Shown in pieces: positions 5,465-12,668 of a DNA stretch of 15,902 bases. Source of the DNA: Myxococcota bacterium. GTDB lineage: Bacteria > Myxococcota > Polyangia > GCA-2747355 > JAKLHH01. The stretch is from contig JAKLHH010000046.1 of the NCBI GenBank assembly GCA_022710245.1, positions 1 through 15,902 on the forward strand, given 5' to 3'. The notes beneath the pieces were generated by a model. The model worked only from the letters and a program-made list of their open reading frames with translations, did no database searches and was not told where the DNA came from. Made by a program: the position numbers and the translations under genes. Each line of letters starts with the position of its first letter. The stretch's first letter is position 1.

Positions 5465-7075
5465 ATGACCCAGCAGGACCTGCCCAACGTCGATCCCCAC
5501 GCCGCGGAGCCGCTCCTCGAGGGCGAGGAGCAGGCGCCCCCCGGCGTGCACGCCATGGCCATCGCGCGGTGGCTGATCGTCGCGCTGATGGCGCTCGCCG
5601 CGCTGGGGTCGATCCTCTACTACTTCAACAAGCTGCCGGGCACCGCGGCCGCCCGGCAGGCCCAGCGCTACCACTGCCCGATGCACCCTTCGGTCGTGCA
5701 GGACCAGCCCGGCGACTGCCCCATCTGCGGGATGAGCCTGGTCCCCATCGAGGACGACAGCAAGGGCAAGTCCGCGGCCCCGGACCACGCGCACGGCAGC
5801 ACCGGTGACCCCGGCGCCGCGAGCAAGGTGCCGTACGCCTGCCCGCTCCACCCGGACCAGACCTCCTCCGACCCGAACGCCGAGTGCCCGGTGTGCGGGT
5901 CGAAGCTGGAGCCGCGCAAGGCGGCAAAGGCGGCGCCCGGCGGCGAGCACGCTGGACACGGTCCGCCGGCGGCGCCCGGCGGGCACGCCGTCTCCGGCCT
6001 CACCGCCGTCGAGCTCCCGGAGGGCCGCATCCAGCTCATCGGCATGAAGACCGCGCGGGTCACCCGCGAGGCGCTGACGCCGGAGATCCGCACCGTCGGC
6101 TACGTCGCCGTGAGCGAGCGCGGGCAGGCCACCGTCAACACCCGCTTCGCCGGCTGGATCGAGAAGCTCCACGTGAACCAGACCGGCGAGCGGATCGGGC
6201 GGGGTCAGGTCCTCGCCACCATCTACAGCCCGCAGCTCCTCGCGGCGCAGCAGGACTACCTGAACGCGCGCCGCTGGGCGAGCAGCGGCAGCGGCGAGGG
6301 CCTCGAGGAGGCCGCGCGCCACCGCCTCGAGCTCCTCGGCATCTCGCCGAAGGACCTCGCCGAGCTCGTCAAGACCGGCCAGGCGCTCCGCGCGCTCCCG
6401 CTGCGCTCGCCGGTCTCCGGCCACGTCACGGTGAAGAACGCGCTGCCGGGGCTCTACGTGCAGCCCGGCACCCAGCTCTTCGAGGTCGCCGACCTCTCCA
6501 CGGTCTGGGTGCTCGCGGACGTCTACGAGTACGAGGCGGGGCGGGTGCGGGTCGGCCAGGAGGCGCGCTTCGAGCTCGCCGCGCTCCCGGGCGAGCCGTT
6601 CACCGGCAAGGTGCGCTTCGTCTACCCGAGCCTCGAGGCGACGACGCGCACCCTGCGCCTGCGCCTCGAGCTGAAGAATTCGCCCTCCATCGCGGAGCGT
6701 CCGAAGGACGCGAGCAGGGCGGATTCGGGCCTCAGGCTGAAGCCGGGCATGTACGGGACGGTGAAGCTGCAGCTCGCGCGGAGCGACGGCCTCGTCATCC
6801 CCGAGGCGGCGGTGATCGACACCGGCGAGGCGCAGTACGCCTTCATCGCCAAGCCGGGTGGCCGCTTCGAGCCGCGCTCGCTCCAGCTCGGCACCCACAC
6901 CGAGGGCAAGGTGCAGGTCCTCGCCGGCCTCGCCGAGGGCGAGACGGTGGTGACCACCGGCAACTTCCTGATCGACTCGGAGAGCCGCCTGCGCGCGGCG
7001 ATCGAGGCGATGCCCGCCAGGGGCGAGCCGCCGCCAAGCGGCGGAGCAGGCGGTCACTCCGGGCACGGGCAGTAG
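5465..7075 (+). CDS. cusB: RND efflux periplasmic adaptor, CusB/CzcB type, with two heavy-metal-binding domains
   Basis: A 536-residue membrane-fusion protein that links the inner-membrane pump CusA to the outer-membrane channel and hands over Cu(I)/Ag(I). Residues 1-35 are cytoplasmic and one membrane anchor follows at about 36-54. Two tandem heavy-metal-binding domains come next: YHCPMHPSVV...CPICGM (Cys71, His74, Cys85, Cys88) and YACPLHPDQT...CPVCGS (Cys126, His129, Cys141, Cys144). A His/Gly linker (about 151-178) leads to the HlyD-type barrel, hairpin and lipoyl segments from about 180 (GWIEKLHVNQTGERIGRGQVL; PLRSPVSGHV; LKPGMYGTVKL). The tail is Gly/His-rich. Near residues 405-422 an extra segment coincides with an inverted repeat (separate entry). 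ATG 5465 gives a sensible topology but its ribosome site is weak; an in-frame GTG at 5372 is the alternative. cusA starts 13 bp downstream. Confidence 0.92.
   Translation: MTQQDLPNVDPHAAEPLLEGEEQAPPGVHAMAIARWLIVALMALAALGSILYYFNKLPGTAAARQAQRYHCPMHPSVVQDQPGDCPICGMSLVPIEDDSKGKSAAPDHAHGSTGDPGAASKVPYACPLHPDQTSSDPNAECPVCGSKLEPRKAAKAAPGGEHAGHGPPAAPGGHAVSGLTAVELPEGRIQLIGMKTARVTREALTPEIRTVGYVAVSERGQATVNTRFAGWIEKLHVNQTGERIGRGQVLATIYSPQLLAAQQDYLNARRWASSGSGEGLEEAARHRLELLGISPKDLAELVKTGQALRALPLRSPVSGHVTVKNALPGLYVQPGTQLFEVADLSTVWVLADVYEYEAGRVRVGQEARFELAALPGEPFTGKVRFVYPSLEATTRTLRLRLELKNSPSIAERPKDASRADSGLRLKPGMYGTVKLQLARSDGLVIPEAAVIDTGEAQYAFIAKPGGRFEPRSLQLGTHTEGKVQVLAGLAEGETVVTTGNFLIDSESRLRAAIEAMPARGEPPPSGGAGGHSGHGQ
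6676..6726. repeat. Inverted-repeat element inserted in frame in cusB
   Basis: GAATTCGCCCT (6676-6686) pairs with AGGGCGGATTC (6716-6726) with one G-U wobble, and inside lies a perfect GCGTCC-GAA-GGACGC hairpin (6697-6711). The encoded stretch NSPSIAERPKDASRADSG lies between the strand RLRLELKN and the conserved LKPGMYG, where family members usually have only a few residues. It also clusters codons that are rare in this gene (AAT, CGT, GAT, AGG). It looks like a small palindromic element fixed within a coding region without shifting the frame. Confidence 0.6.
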
Positions 7076-7088
7076 CGGGTCGCAGCCA

Positions 7089-10000
7089 ATGGTCGAACGC
7101 ATCATCGAGTTCTGCGCCCGGAACCGCTTCCTCGTCTTCCTGGCGGTGGGCTTCGCGGCGTTCGGCGCGCTCTACTCGATCAAGCACATCAAGCTCGACG
7201 CCATCCCCGATCTCTCGGACCCGCAGGTCATCGTCTTCACCGAGTGGATGGGCCGCAGCCCGACCCTCGTCGAGGACCAGGTCACCTATCCGCTCGTCTC
7301 CTCGCTCATCTCGGCGCCGCACGTCACCGACGTGCGCGGCTACTCGATGTTCGGGATGTCGTTCATCTACGTCATCTTCGAGGAGGGCACCGACCTCTAC
7401 TGGGCGCGGAGCCGGGTGAGCGAGTACCTGGGCGGGGTGCGGAGCCGGCTCCCGGAGGGGGTGACCCCGACGGTGGGCGCCGACGCGACCGCGATCGGCT
7501 GGGTCTTCCAGTACGTGCTCGAGGACCGGAGCGGCAAGACCAGCCTCGACGAGCTCCGCACCTTCCAGGACTTCACGCTGCGCTACGCGCTCGGCAGCGT
7601 GAAGGGCGTCGCCGAGGTGGCGAGCGTCGGCGGCTTCCAGAAGCAGTACCAGGTCACCGTCGACCCGAACAAGCTCCGCGCCTACGACGTCAGCCTGGGG
7701 GAGGTGGCCGCCGCCATCCGCGACTCGAACAACGACGTCGGCGGCCGCATCCTCGAGCTCTCCGGCCGCGAGTACTACGTGCGCGGCCGCGGCTACATCC
7801 AGGACCTCGGCGCGCTCGAGCAGGTCACCGTGCGCACGCGCGGGCCGGGGGGCACGCCCGTCCTCATCCGCGACCTCGGCACGGTGCGCTTCGGCCCCGA
7901 CATCCGGCGCGGGCTCCTCGAGTGGAACGGCGAGGGCGAGGCGGTGGGCGGCATCGTGGTCATGCGCTACGGCGAGAACGCGCTCGACGTGATCGACCGG
8001 GTGAAGCAGAAGATCGCCGAGCTCCGCCCCACCCTCCCCGAGGGGGTCGAGCTGAAGATCGCCTACGACCGCTCGGGGCTGATCCACCGCTCCATCGCCA
8101 CGCTCAGGTCCGCGCTGATCGAGGAGGCGATCGTCGTCAGCCTGGTGATCCTGCTCTTCCTGCTCCACGTGCGGAGCACGCTGCTCCCCGTGCTCTCCCT
8201 GCCCATCGCGGTCGGGCTCTCGTTCATCCCCATGTTCCTCCTCGACATCCCCTCCACCATCATGAGCCTGGGAGGGATCGCGATCGCGATCGGCGCCACC
8301 GTCGACGCCGAGATCGTGATGATCGAGGCCTCGCACAAGAAGCTCGAGGGCGCCCCGCCGGGCGCGGACCGGCACAAGCTCCTCGCCGAGGCGGCGAGGG
8401 AGGTGACCCCGGCGATCTTCTTCTCGCTGCTGATCATCGCGGTCGCCTTCCTCCCGGTCTTCACGCTCCCCGGGCAGGCCGGGCGGCTCTTCAAGCCGCT
8501 CGCCTACACCAAGACCTTCGTCATGCTGGCGGCCGCGCTGCTCTCCATCACCTTCGCGCCGGCGCTCCGCGACCTGCTCATCCGCGGCAAGATCCACTCG
8601 GAGAAGCGCCACCCGGTCTCGCGGTTCATCATCCGGCTCTACAAGCCCTTCGTCTTCGTCGCGCTCCGGCGGCCGAAGTCGACGGTGGCGATCGGGCTCC
8701 TCGCCATGCTCTCGGCGGTGCCGCTCGCGCTCAAGCTCGGCCACGAGTTCATGCCGCCCTTGAACGAGGGCGACATGCTCTACATGCCGATGACCTTCCC
8801 CAACATGTCGATCGAGGAGGCGAAGCGCCAGATCCAGCGCATGGACCGCGTCCTGAAGAGCTTCCCCGAGGTGGAGTCGGTCTTCGGCAAGGTCGGCCGC
8901 GCCGAGACGCCCACCGACCCGGCGCCGATCATCATGCTGGAGACCACCATCCAGCTCCGCCCGAAGGAGAGGTGGCGCAAGGTCCACCACCCGCGCTGGT
9001 ACTCCTCGTGGGCGCCGGGCTGGATGAAGGGCGCGCTCTCGCGCGTCTGGCCCGAGCAGCAGACCATGACCTGGGACGAGCTCACCGCCGAGGTGAGCAA
9101 GCGGATGCAGTTCCCGGGCTGGACCGGCGCCTGGACCATGCCGATCAAGACCCGGGTCGACATGCTGACGACCGGCGTGCGCACGCCGATCGGGATCAAG
9201 GTCTTCGGCACCGACGTGCACCAGATCGAGAAGGCCGGCACCGAGCTGGAGCGGCTGATCGCGCCGATCCCCGGGACGCGGAGCGTGCTCTACGAGCGGA
9301 ACCTCGGCGGCCTCTACCTCGACATCATCCCGAAGCGCGAGCTCCTCGCGCGCTACGGGCTCCGCACCGGCGACGTGGAGCGGGTCATCGAGGCGGCGAT
9401 CGGCGGGCTGCCGATCAGCGTCACCGTCGAGGGGCGCGCCCGCTTCACCATCAACGTCCGCTACCCCCAGGACCTGCGGAGCGACCTCGACCGGCTGCGC
9501 CGCGTGCTGGTCCCGGTGGGGGGCGCGAGCGGCGCGAGCGGAGGCGGCGCCAGCGGCGCGGGTGGTGCGGGCATGGCGCCCGGGATGTCGGGGGCCCTCG
9601 CGCCCGCGGGCGAGGAGCCGGCCGCGCTCCTCGCGCAGGTCATGCCCGGCATGGGCCAGGGCGGCGCTGGCGGCAGCGGCGGGGGGCAGCCGAAGCTCCC
9701 CACCCTCGGCCCGGTCCCGGACGTGCCGCCGATGGGCGCGGGCCTGCCGATGCCCTCGTCGCCGGGGATGGGGGCCGAGCCGTCGCCCCCGATGGGGGCC
9801 GGGGCCACGCCGGCGCCGGGCGGCCGCGCCGCGGGCCCGGCGGCGCGCACCTTCATCCCGCTCGGCCAGCTCGCTGACATCAAGATCGCCGCGGGGCCGC
9901 CCATGGTCCGCGACGAGGGCGGGCTCCTCGTCGGCTACGTCTACGTCGACATCGACCAGGGCAAGCGGGACATCGGCGGCTACGTGAACGAGGCGAAGGC

Positions 10001-10868
10001 GGTCGTGCAGCGCGCCCAGCAGCGCGGCGAGCTCAAGCTCCCGGCCGGGTACTTCCTCAAGTGGACGGGGCAGTACGAGCTCCTCGAGCAGATGGTCTCG
10101 CGGATGAAGATCGTGGTGCCGCTGACGCTGATGATCGTCATCGTGCTCCTGCTCCTGCACTTCAAGAACCTCGTCGAGGTGCTGATCGTCCTCCTCTCCA
10201 TCCCGTTCGCGCTGGTCGGCAGCGTCTGGCTGCTCTGGCTCCTCGACTACCGCATCTCGACGGCCGTCTGGGTGGGGATCATCGCGCTCGTGGGCCTGGC
10301 CGCGCAGACCGGCATCGTGATGATCGTCTACATCGACCACGCCTACGAGCGCCGCAAGCGCGCGGGCAAGATCCGCGACCTCTCGGACATCATCTGGGCG
10401 CACCTGGAGGGGACGGTGCTCCGCGTGCGGCCGAAGCTGATGACCGTCGGCACCATGCTGGTCGGCCTGATCCCGCTCCTCTGGGCCACCGGCTCGGGCG
10501 CCGACGTGATGAAGCGGATCGCGGCGCCGATGGTCGGCGGCCTGCTCACCTCCGCGTTCCTCACCCTCGAGATCATCCCGGTCATCTACACCTACTGGCG
10601 GCAGGAGCAGGTGCTCTGGGAGCGGCTCGCGGAGCTCGATACGCGGCGGCTCGGGCTGCTGCGCGCCTCCGTGGCGGTGCTGTCCGCGGGCTGGGGGATC
10701 GCCGTGCTCGCCGCCCTCTCGACCCTGTATCTGACCTGGCCGGGGCTCCTCCTCGAGGTCGTGCTCGCGGCCGCTGCCCTCGCCATCGCGGTGGGGACCA
10801 CGGCCTACCTCGCCCTGCGCCCGGCGGCGCGGGAGCGGGTCTGGCCGGCGAAGCAGCAGCCCGCATGA
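7089..10868 (+). CDS. cusA: RND heavy-metal efflux pump, CusA/HME family, with Met-rich insertion
   Basis: A 1259-residue proton-driven inner-membrane pump of the HME-RND family, probably for Cu(I)/Ag(I). The helix-4 segment GGIAIAIGATVDAEIVMIEASHKK (Asp406, Glu413) supplies the proton relay, and RVDMLTTG (Met692) and QTMTW (Met660) appear to match Met residues of the E. coli CusA metal path; the third is Leu758 in ARYGL here (alignment from memory). Residues 811-920 form a low-complexity Gly/Pro/Ala insertion with eight Met and no His or Cys, between RRVLVPV and FIPLGQLADIKI, where E. coli CusA has only a short loop. After the usual last helix, residues 1178-1259 add two more predicted helices. 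The usual family length is about 1030-1060. It follows cusB by 13 bp with a weak ribosome site, which suggests coupling. Confidence 0.95.
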   Translation: MVERIIEFCARNRFLVFLAVGFAAFGALYSIKHIKLDAIPDLSDPQVIVFTEWMGRSPTLVEDQVTYPLVSSLISAPHVTDVRGYSMFGMSFIYVIFEEGTDLYWARSRVSEYLGGVRSRLPEGVTPTVGADATAIGWVFQYVLEDRSGKTSLDELRTFQDFTLRYALGSVKGVAEVASVGGFQKQYQVTVDPNKLRAYDVSLGEVAAAIRDSNNDVGGRILELSGREYYVRGRGYIQDLGALEQVTVRTRGPGGTPVLIRDLGTVRFGPDIRRGLLEWNGEGEAVGGIVVMRYGENALDVIDRVKQKIAELRPTLPEGVELKIAYDRSGLIHRSIATLRSALIEEAIVVSLVILLFLLHVRSTLLPVLSLPIAVGLSFIPMFLLDIPSTIMSLGGIAIAIGATVDAEIVMIEASHKKLEGAPPGADRHKLLAEAAREVTPAIFFSLLIIAVAFLPVFTLPGQAGRLFKPLAYTKTFVMLAAALLSITFAPALRDLLIRGKIHSEKRHPVSRFIIRLYKPFVFVALRRPKSTVAIGLLAMLSAVPLALKLGHEFMPPLNEGDMLYMPMTFPNMSIEEAKRQIQRMDRVLKSFPEVESVFGKVGRAETPTDPAPIIMLETTIQLRPKERWRKVHHPRWYSSWAPGWMKGALSRVWPEQQTMTWDELTAEVSKRMQFPGWTGAWTMPIKTRVDMLTTGVRTPIGIKVFGTDVHQIEKAGTELERLIAPIPGTRSVLYERNLGGLYLDIIPKRELLARYGLRTGDVERVIEAAIGGLPISVTVEGRARFTINVRYPQDLRSDLDRLRRVLVPVGGASGASGGGASGAGGAGMAPGMSGALAPAGEEPAALLAQVMPGMGQGGAGGSGGGQPKLPTLGPVPDVPPMGAGLPMPSSPGMGAEPSPPMGAGATPAPGGRAAGPAARTFIPLGQLADIKIAAGPPMVRDEGGLLVGYVYVDIDQGKRDIGGYVNEAKAVVQRAQQRGELKLPAGYFLKWTGQYELLEQMVSRMKIVVPLTLMIVIVLLLLHFKNLVEVLIVLLSIPFALVGSVWLLWLLDYRISTAVWVGIIALVGLAAQTGIVMIVYIDHAYERRKRAGKIRDLSDIIWAHLEGTVLRVRPKLMTVGTMLVGLIPLLWATGSGADVMKRIAAPMVGGLLTSAFLTLEIIPVIYTYWRQEQVLWERLAELDTRRLGLLRASVAVLSAGWGIAVLAALSTLYLTWPGLLLEVVLAAAALAIAVGTTAYLALRPAARERVWPAKQQPA

Positions 10869-10947
10869 CAGGTGGATCTCGACGCACTGACCACGCATGC
10901 TTTGCAGCTCAGCGCGCGTCGCACACCTTGACGAGACGGGGCTCCAG

Positions 10948-12216
10948 ATGACTCGAGCACAGTGGGTCGGCACCGCGGTCCTCCTCGCGCTCACCGGTCC
11001 CGCGGCGCGCGCCGCACCACCGCTGCCGAGCACACCGCCGGCAGCGCCGCCGCTGACGCTCTCCTGGGCGCTCCGCACCGCTCGCCAGGCGAACCCCGAG
11101 GTGCGCGCCCTCGCCGCCGAGCGCGCGGCCGCCTGGGAGCGCGTCCCGCAGGCCTGGAGCCTCGAGGACCCGAGCCTGGCGGTGCAGCTCTGGAACTTCC
11201 CCTTCACGCGCGCGCCCGGCGCCGGCTCGATGGTGATGGTGCAGCTCTCGCAGCCGCTCCCCTTCCCCGGCAAGCGGTCGCTCCGCGGCGAGGTGGCGGG
11301 CGCGAGCGCGCGGGTCGCCGGCGAGAACGTGCGCCTGCGCCAGCTCGAGCTCGCCGCCGAGGTGAAGAAGCTCTACTACCAGCTCTGGGTCAACCGCGCC
11401 GCCCGGGAGCTGAGCCGGCGCAACGCGGAGCTCCTCGAGCAGCTGCGCAAGACCGCGCTCGCGCGCGTGGCCACGGGGGCGGCGGGGGTGACCGACGTCC
11501 TCCGCATCGAGACCGAGCAGGCGCGCCTGCGCACGGACCTCTCCACGCTGCGGCGCGACCGCGAGGTCCTCGCCGCCGCGCTCAACGTGCGCCTCGGCCG
11601 CGAGGCGAGCGCGCCGCTCGGCGAGCCGGTCGAGGACTTCCCGCCGCTCCCGACGCTGCGCGAGGCGGCGCTCCTCGCCGCCGCCGGCAGGCAGCGCCCC
11701 GAGCTCAGGGCCGCGGGGCTCGAGGCGGGCCGCGCCGAGAGCCAGACCGCCCTCGCCCGCCGCAACCGCTACCCCGACTTCATGCCGATGCTGATGTACA
11801 TGCACGACCTCGAGATGGGCCCGGGCTGGAGCGCCACCCTCGGGGCCTCCATCCCCCTGTGGTCCGGCCAGAAGCAGGGCCGCGCGGTGCGCGAGGCGAG
11901 CGCGATGGCCGCCGCTGCGCGGGCGCGCCAGGAGGGTGCACGGCTCGAGGTGGCCCGCCAGGTCCGCGAGGCGCGGGCGAGCGCGACCAGCGCCGCCGAG
12001 CGGCTGCAGCTCCTGCGCGCCGAGGTGATCCCGCGCGCGCGCGTGGCGCTGCAGGCGATCCGCGCCGACTACGTCGCCGGCCGCGAGAGCCTCACCGCGC
12101 TCCTCGACGGGCGCCGCGTGCTCCAGGACCTCGAGCTCGAGCTGGAGCGGGCGCGGGCCGGCCTCGCCCAGGCCGCGGCCGAGCTGGAGCGGGCGGTGGG
12201 CGGGGCGCTGCCGTGA
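10948..12216 (+). CDS. cusC: Outer-membrane efflux channel of the Cus system (TolC/CusC-like)
   Basis: The protein is 422 residues with a signal peptide of about 22 residues (VLLALTGPAARA). No lipobox Cys is present, unlike enterobacterial CusC. Two repeated OEP regions follow, with long Ala/Arg/Glu-rich coiled-coil helices (for example ELAAEVKKLYYQLWVNRAAREL and ARAGLAQAAAELERAV) and the characteristic motif PFPGKRSLRGE. A Met-rich patch DFMPMLMYMHDLEMGPGW (about 285-304) lies in the second half. It should form the trimeric channel for CusBA. ATG 10948 is chosen because it begins the signal peptide; the longer frame from 10897 lacks one. It lies 79 bp after cusA in the same direction. Confidence 0.88.
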   Translation: MTRAQWVGTAVLLALTGPAARAAPPLPSTPPAAPPLTLSWALRTARQANPEVRALAAERAAAWERVPQAWSLEDPSLAVQLWNFPFTRAPGAGSMVMVQLSQPLPFPGKRSLRGEVAGASARVAGENVRLRQLELAAEVKKLYYQLWVNRAARELSRRNAELLEQLRKTALARVATGAAGVTDVLRIETEQARLRTDLSTLRRDREVLAAALNVRLGREASAPLGEPVEDFPPLPTLREAALLAAAGRQRPELRAAGLEAGRAESQTALARRNRYPDFMPMLMYMHDLEMGPGWSATLGASIPLWSGQKQGRAVREASAMAAAARARQEGARLEVARQVREARASATSAAERLQLLRAEVIPRARVALQAIRADYVAGRESLTALLDGRRVLQDLELELERARAGLAQAAAELERAVGGALP

Positions 12217-12217
12217 G

Positions 12218-12253
12218 CCTACTATTGACGCTAGTAGGTGGACCCGCTAGCCT
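12218..12253 (+). promoter_or_regulatory. BlaI-type operator overlapping the promoter of the repressor operon
   Basis: CCTACTA (12218-12224) and TAGTAGG (12232-12238) are perfect inverted repeats 7 bp apart. Within them sits TTGACG (12225-12230), followed 17 bp later by TAGCCT (12248-12253): a reasonable -35/-10 pair. A repressor on the dyad would cover the -35 box. CTACTA/TAGTAG half-sites resemble the TACTACA/TGTAGTA operators of mycobacterial BlaI (established knowledge), so the adjacent BlaI-like protein is the obvious ligand. The predicted start site is only about 4 nt before the ATG at 12264, implying a nearly leaderless mRNA. Confidence 0.75.
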
Positions 12254-12263
12254 CGTCCAGCGC

Positions 12264-12668
12264 ATGCGGTCCTTCGATCACGCAGGCAAGGTGCTCGGCT
12301 CCCTCGAGGAGCGCGTCATGGAGGCGCTCTGGCGCGCGGGCGCCCTGCCCGTCCGGGAGGTCTGCGCGCGGCTGAGCGGCAAGCCGGCGCTCGCCTACAC
12401 CACCGTGATGACCACGCTGGACCGCCTCTTCAAGAAGGGCCTGCTCGGGCGCCACAAGGACGGCAACGCCTTCGTCTACGCGCCCGCGCTCTCCCGCGAC
12501 GAGTACCGGCGGCGGATCGTCGAGCGCACCGTCTCCGGGCTCCTCGAGCGGCCGGCGGACGCCGCGCCGGTGCTCGCCGCCTTCGTGGACGCGGCCGCCG
12601 AGATCGACGAGGACAACCTGAAGCGGCTCGAGGAGCTGATCGCCCTGCGCCGCAGGAGCGGACGCTGA
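12264..12668 (+). CDS. BlaI/MecI/CopY-family transcriptional repressor
   Basis: A 134-residue winged-helix repressor. The N-terminal domain (residues 10-75) has the family hallmarks: LGSLEERVMEALW, recognition helix AYTTVMTTLDRLFKKGLL and wing GNAFVYAPAL. The C-terminal helices (80-130) would form the dimer and hold the protease-sensitive segment. Relatives are cleaved after signalling by an M56 protease (BlaI/MecI) or bind copper (CopY); the CopY CxCx4CxC motif is absent, so release by proteolysis is favoured. ATG 12264 has no clear ribosome site, consistent with the near-leaderless promoter. Its stop overlaps the M56 start (TGATG), with AGGAG upstream for the next gene, so the pair is co-translated. 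Confidence 0.9.
   Translation: MRSFDHAGKVLGSLEERVMEALWRAGALPVREVCARLSGKPALAYTTVMTTLDRLFKKGLLGRHKDGNAFVYAPALSRDEYRRRIVERTVSGLLERPADAAPVLAAFVDAAAEIDEDNLKRLEELIALRRRSGR

Noticed and set aside
6676..6686. GAATTCGCCCT resembles a common cloning-vector junction
   Set aside because: The match is only 11 bases, it lies in frame within a continuous cusB gene, and it is better explained as one arm of the inverted repeat.
7028..7044. Hairpin CCGCCGC-CAA-GCGGCGG at the end of cusB
   Set aside because: It encodes a Pro/Gly-rich tail where repetitive CCG/GCG codons make such dyads likely; position inside the gene and lack of T-run do not support a terminator.
6843..11273. Open frame of 1476 codons on the minus strand antisense to cusA and cusC
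   Set aside because: It is Arg/His/Asp/Glu/Ala-rich low-complexity sequence without domain motifs, running exactly antisense to well-recognised genes; GC-rich codon bias removes stops from this antisense frame.
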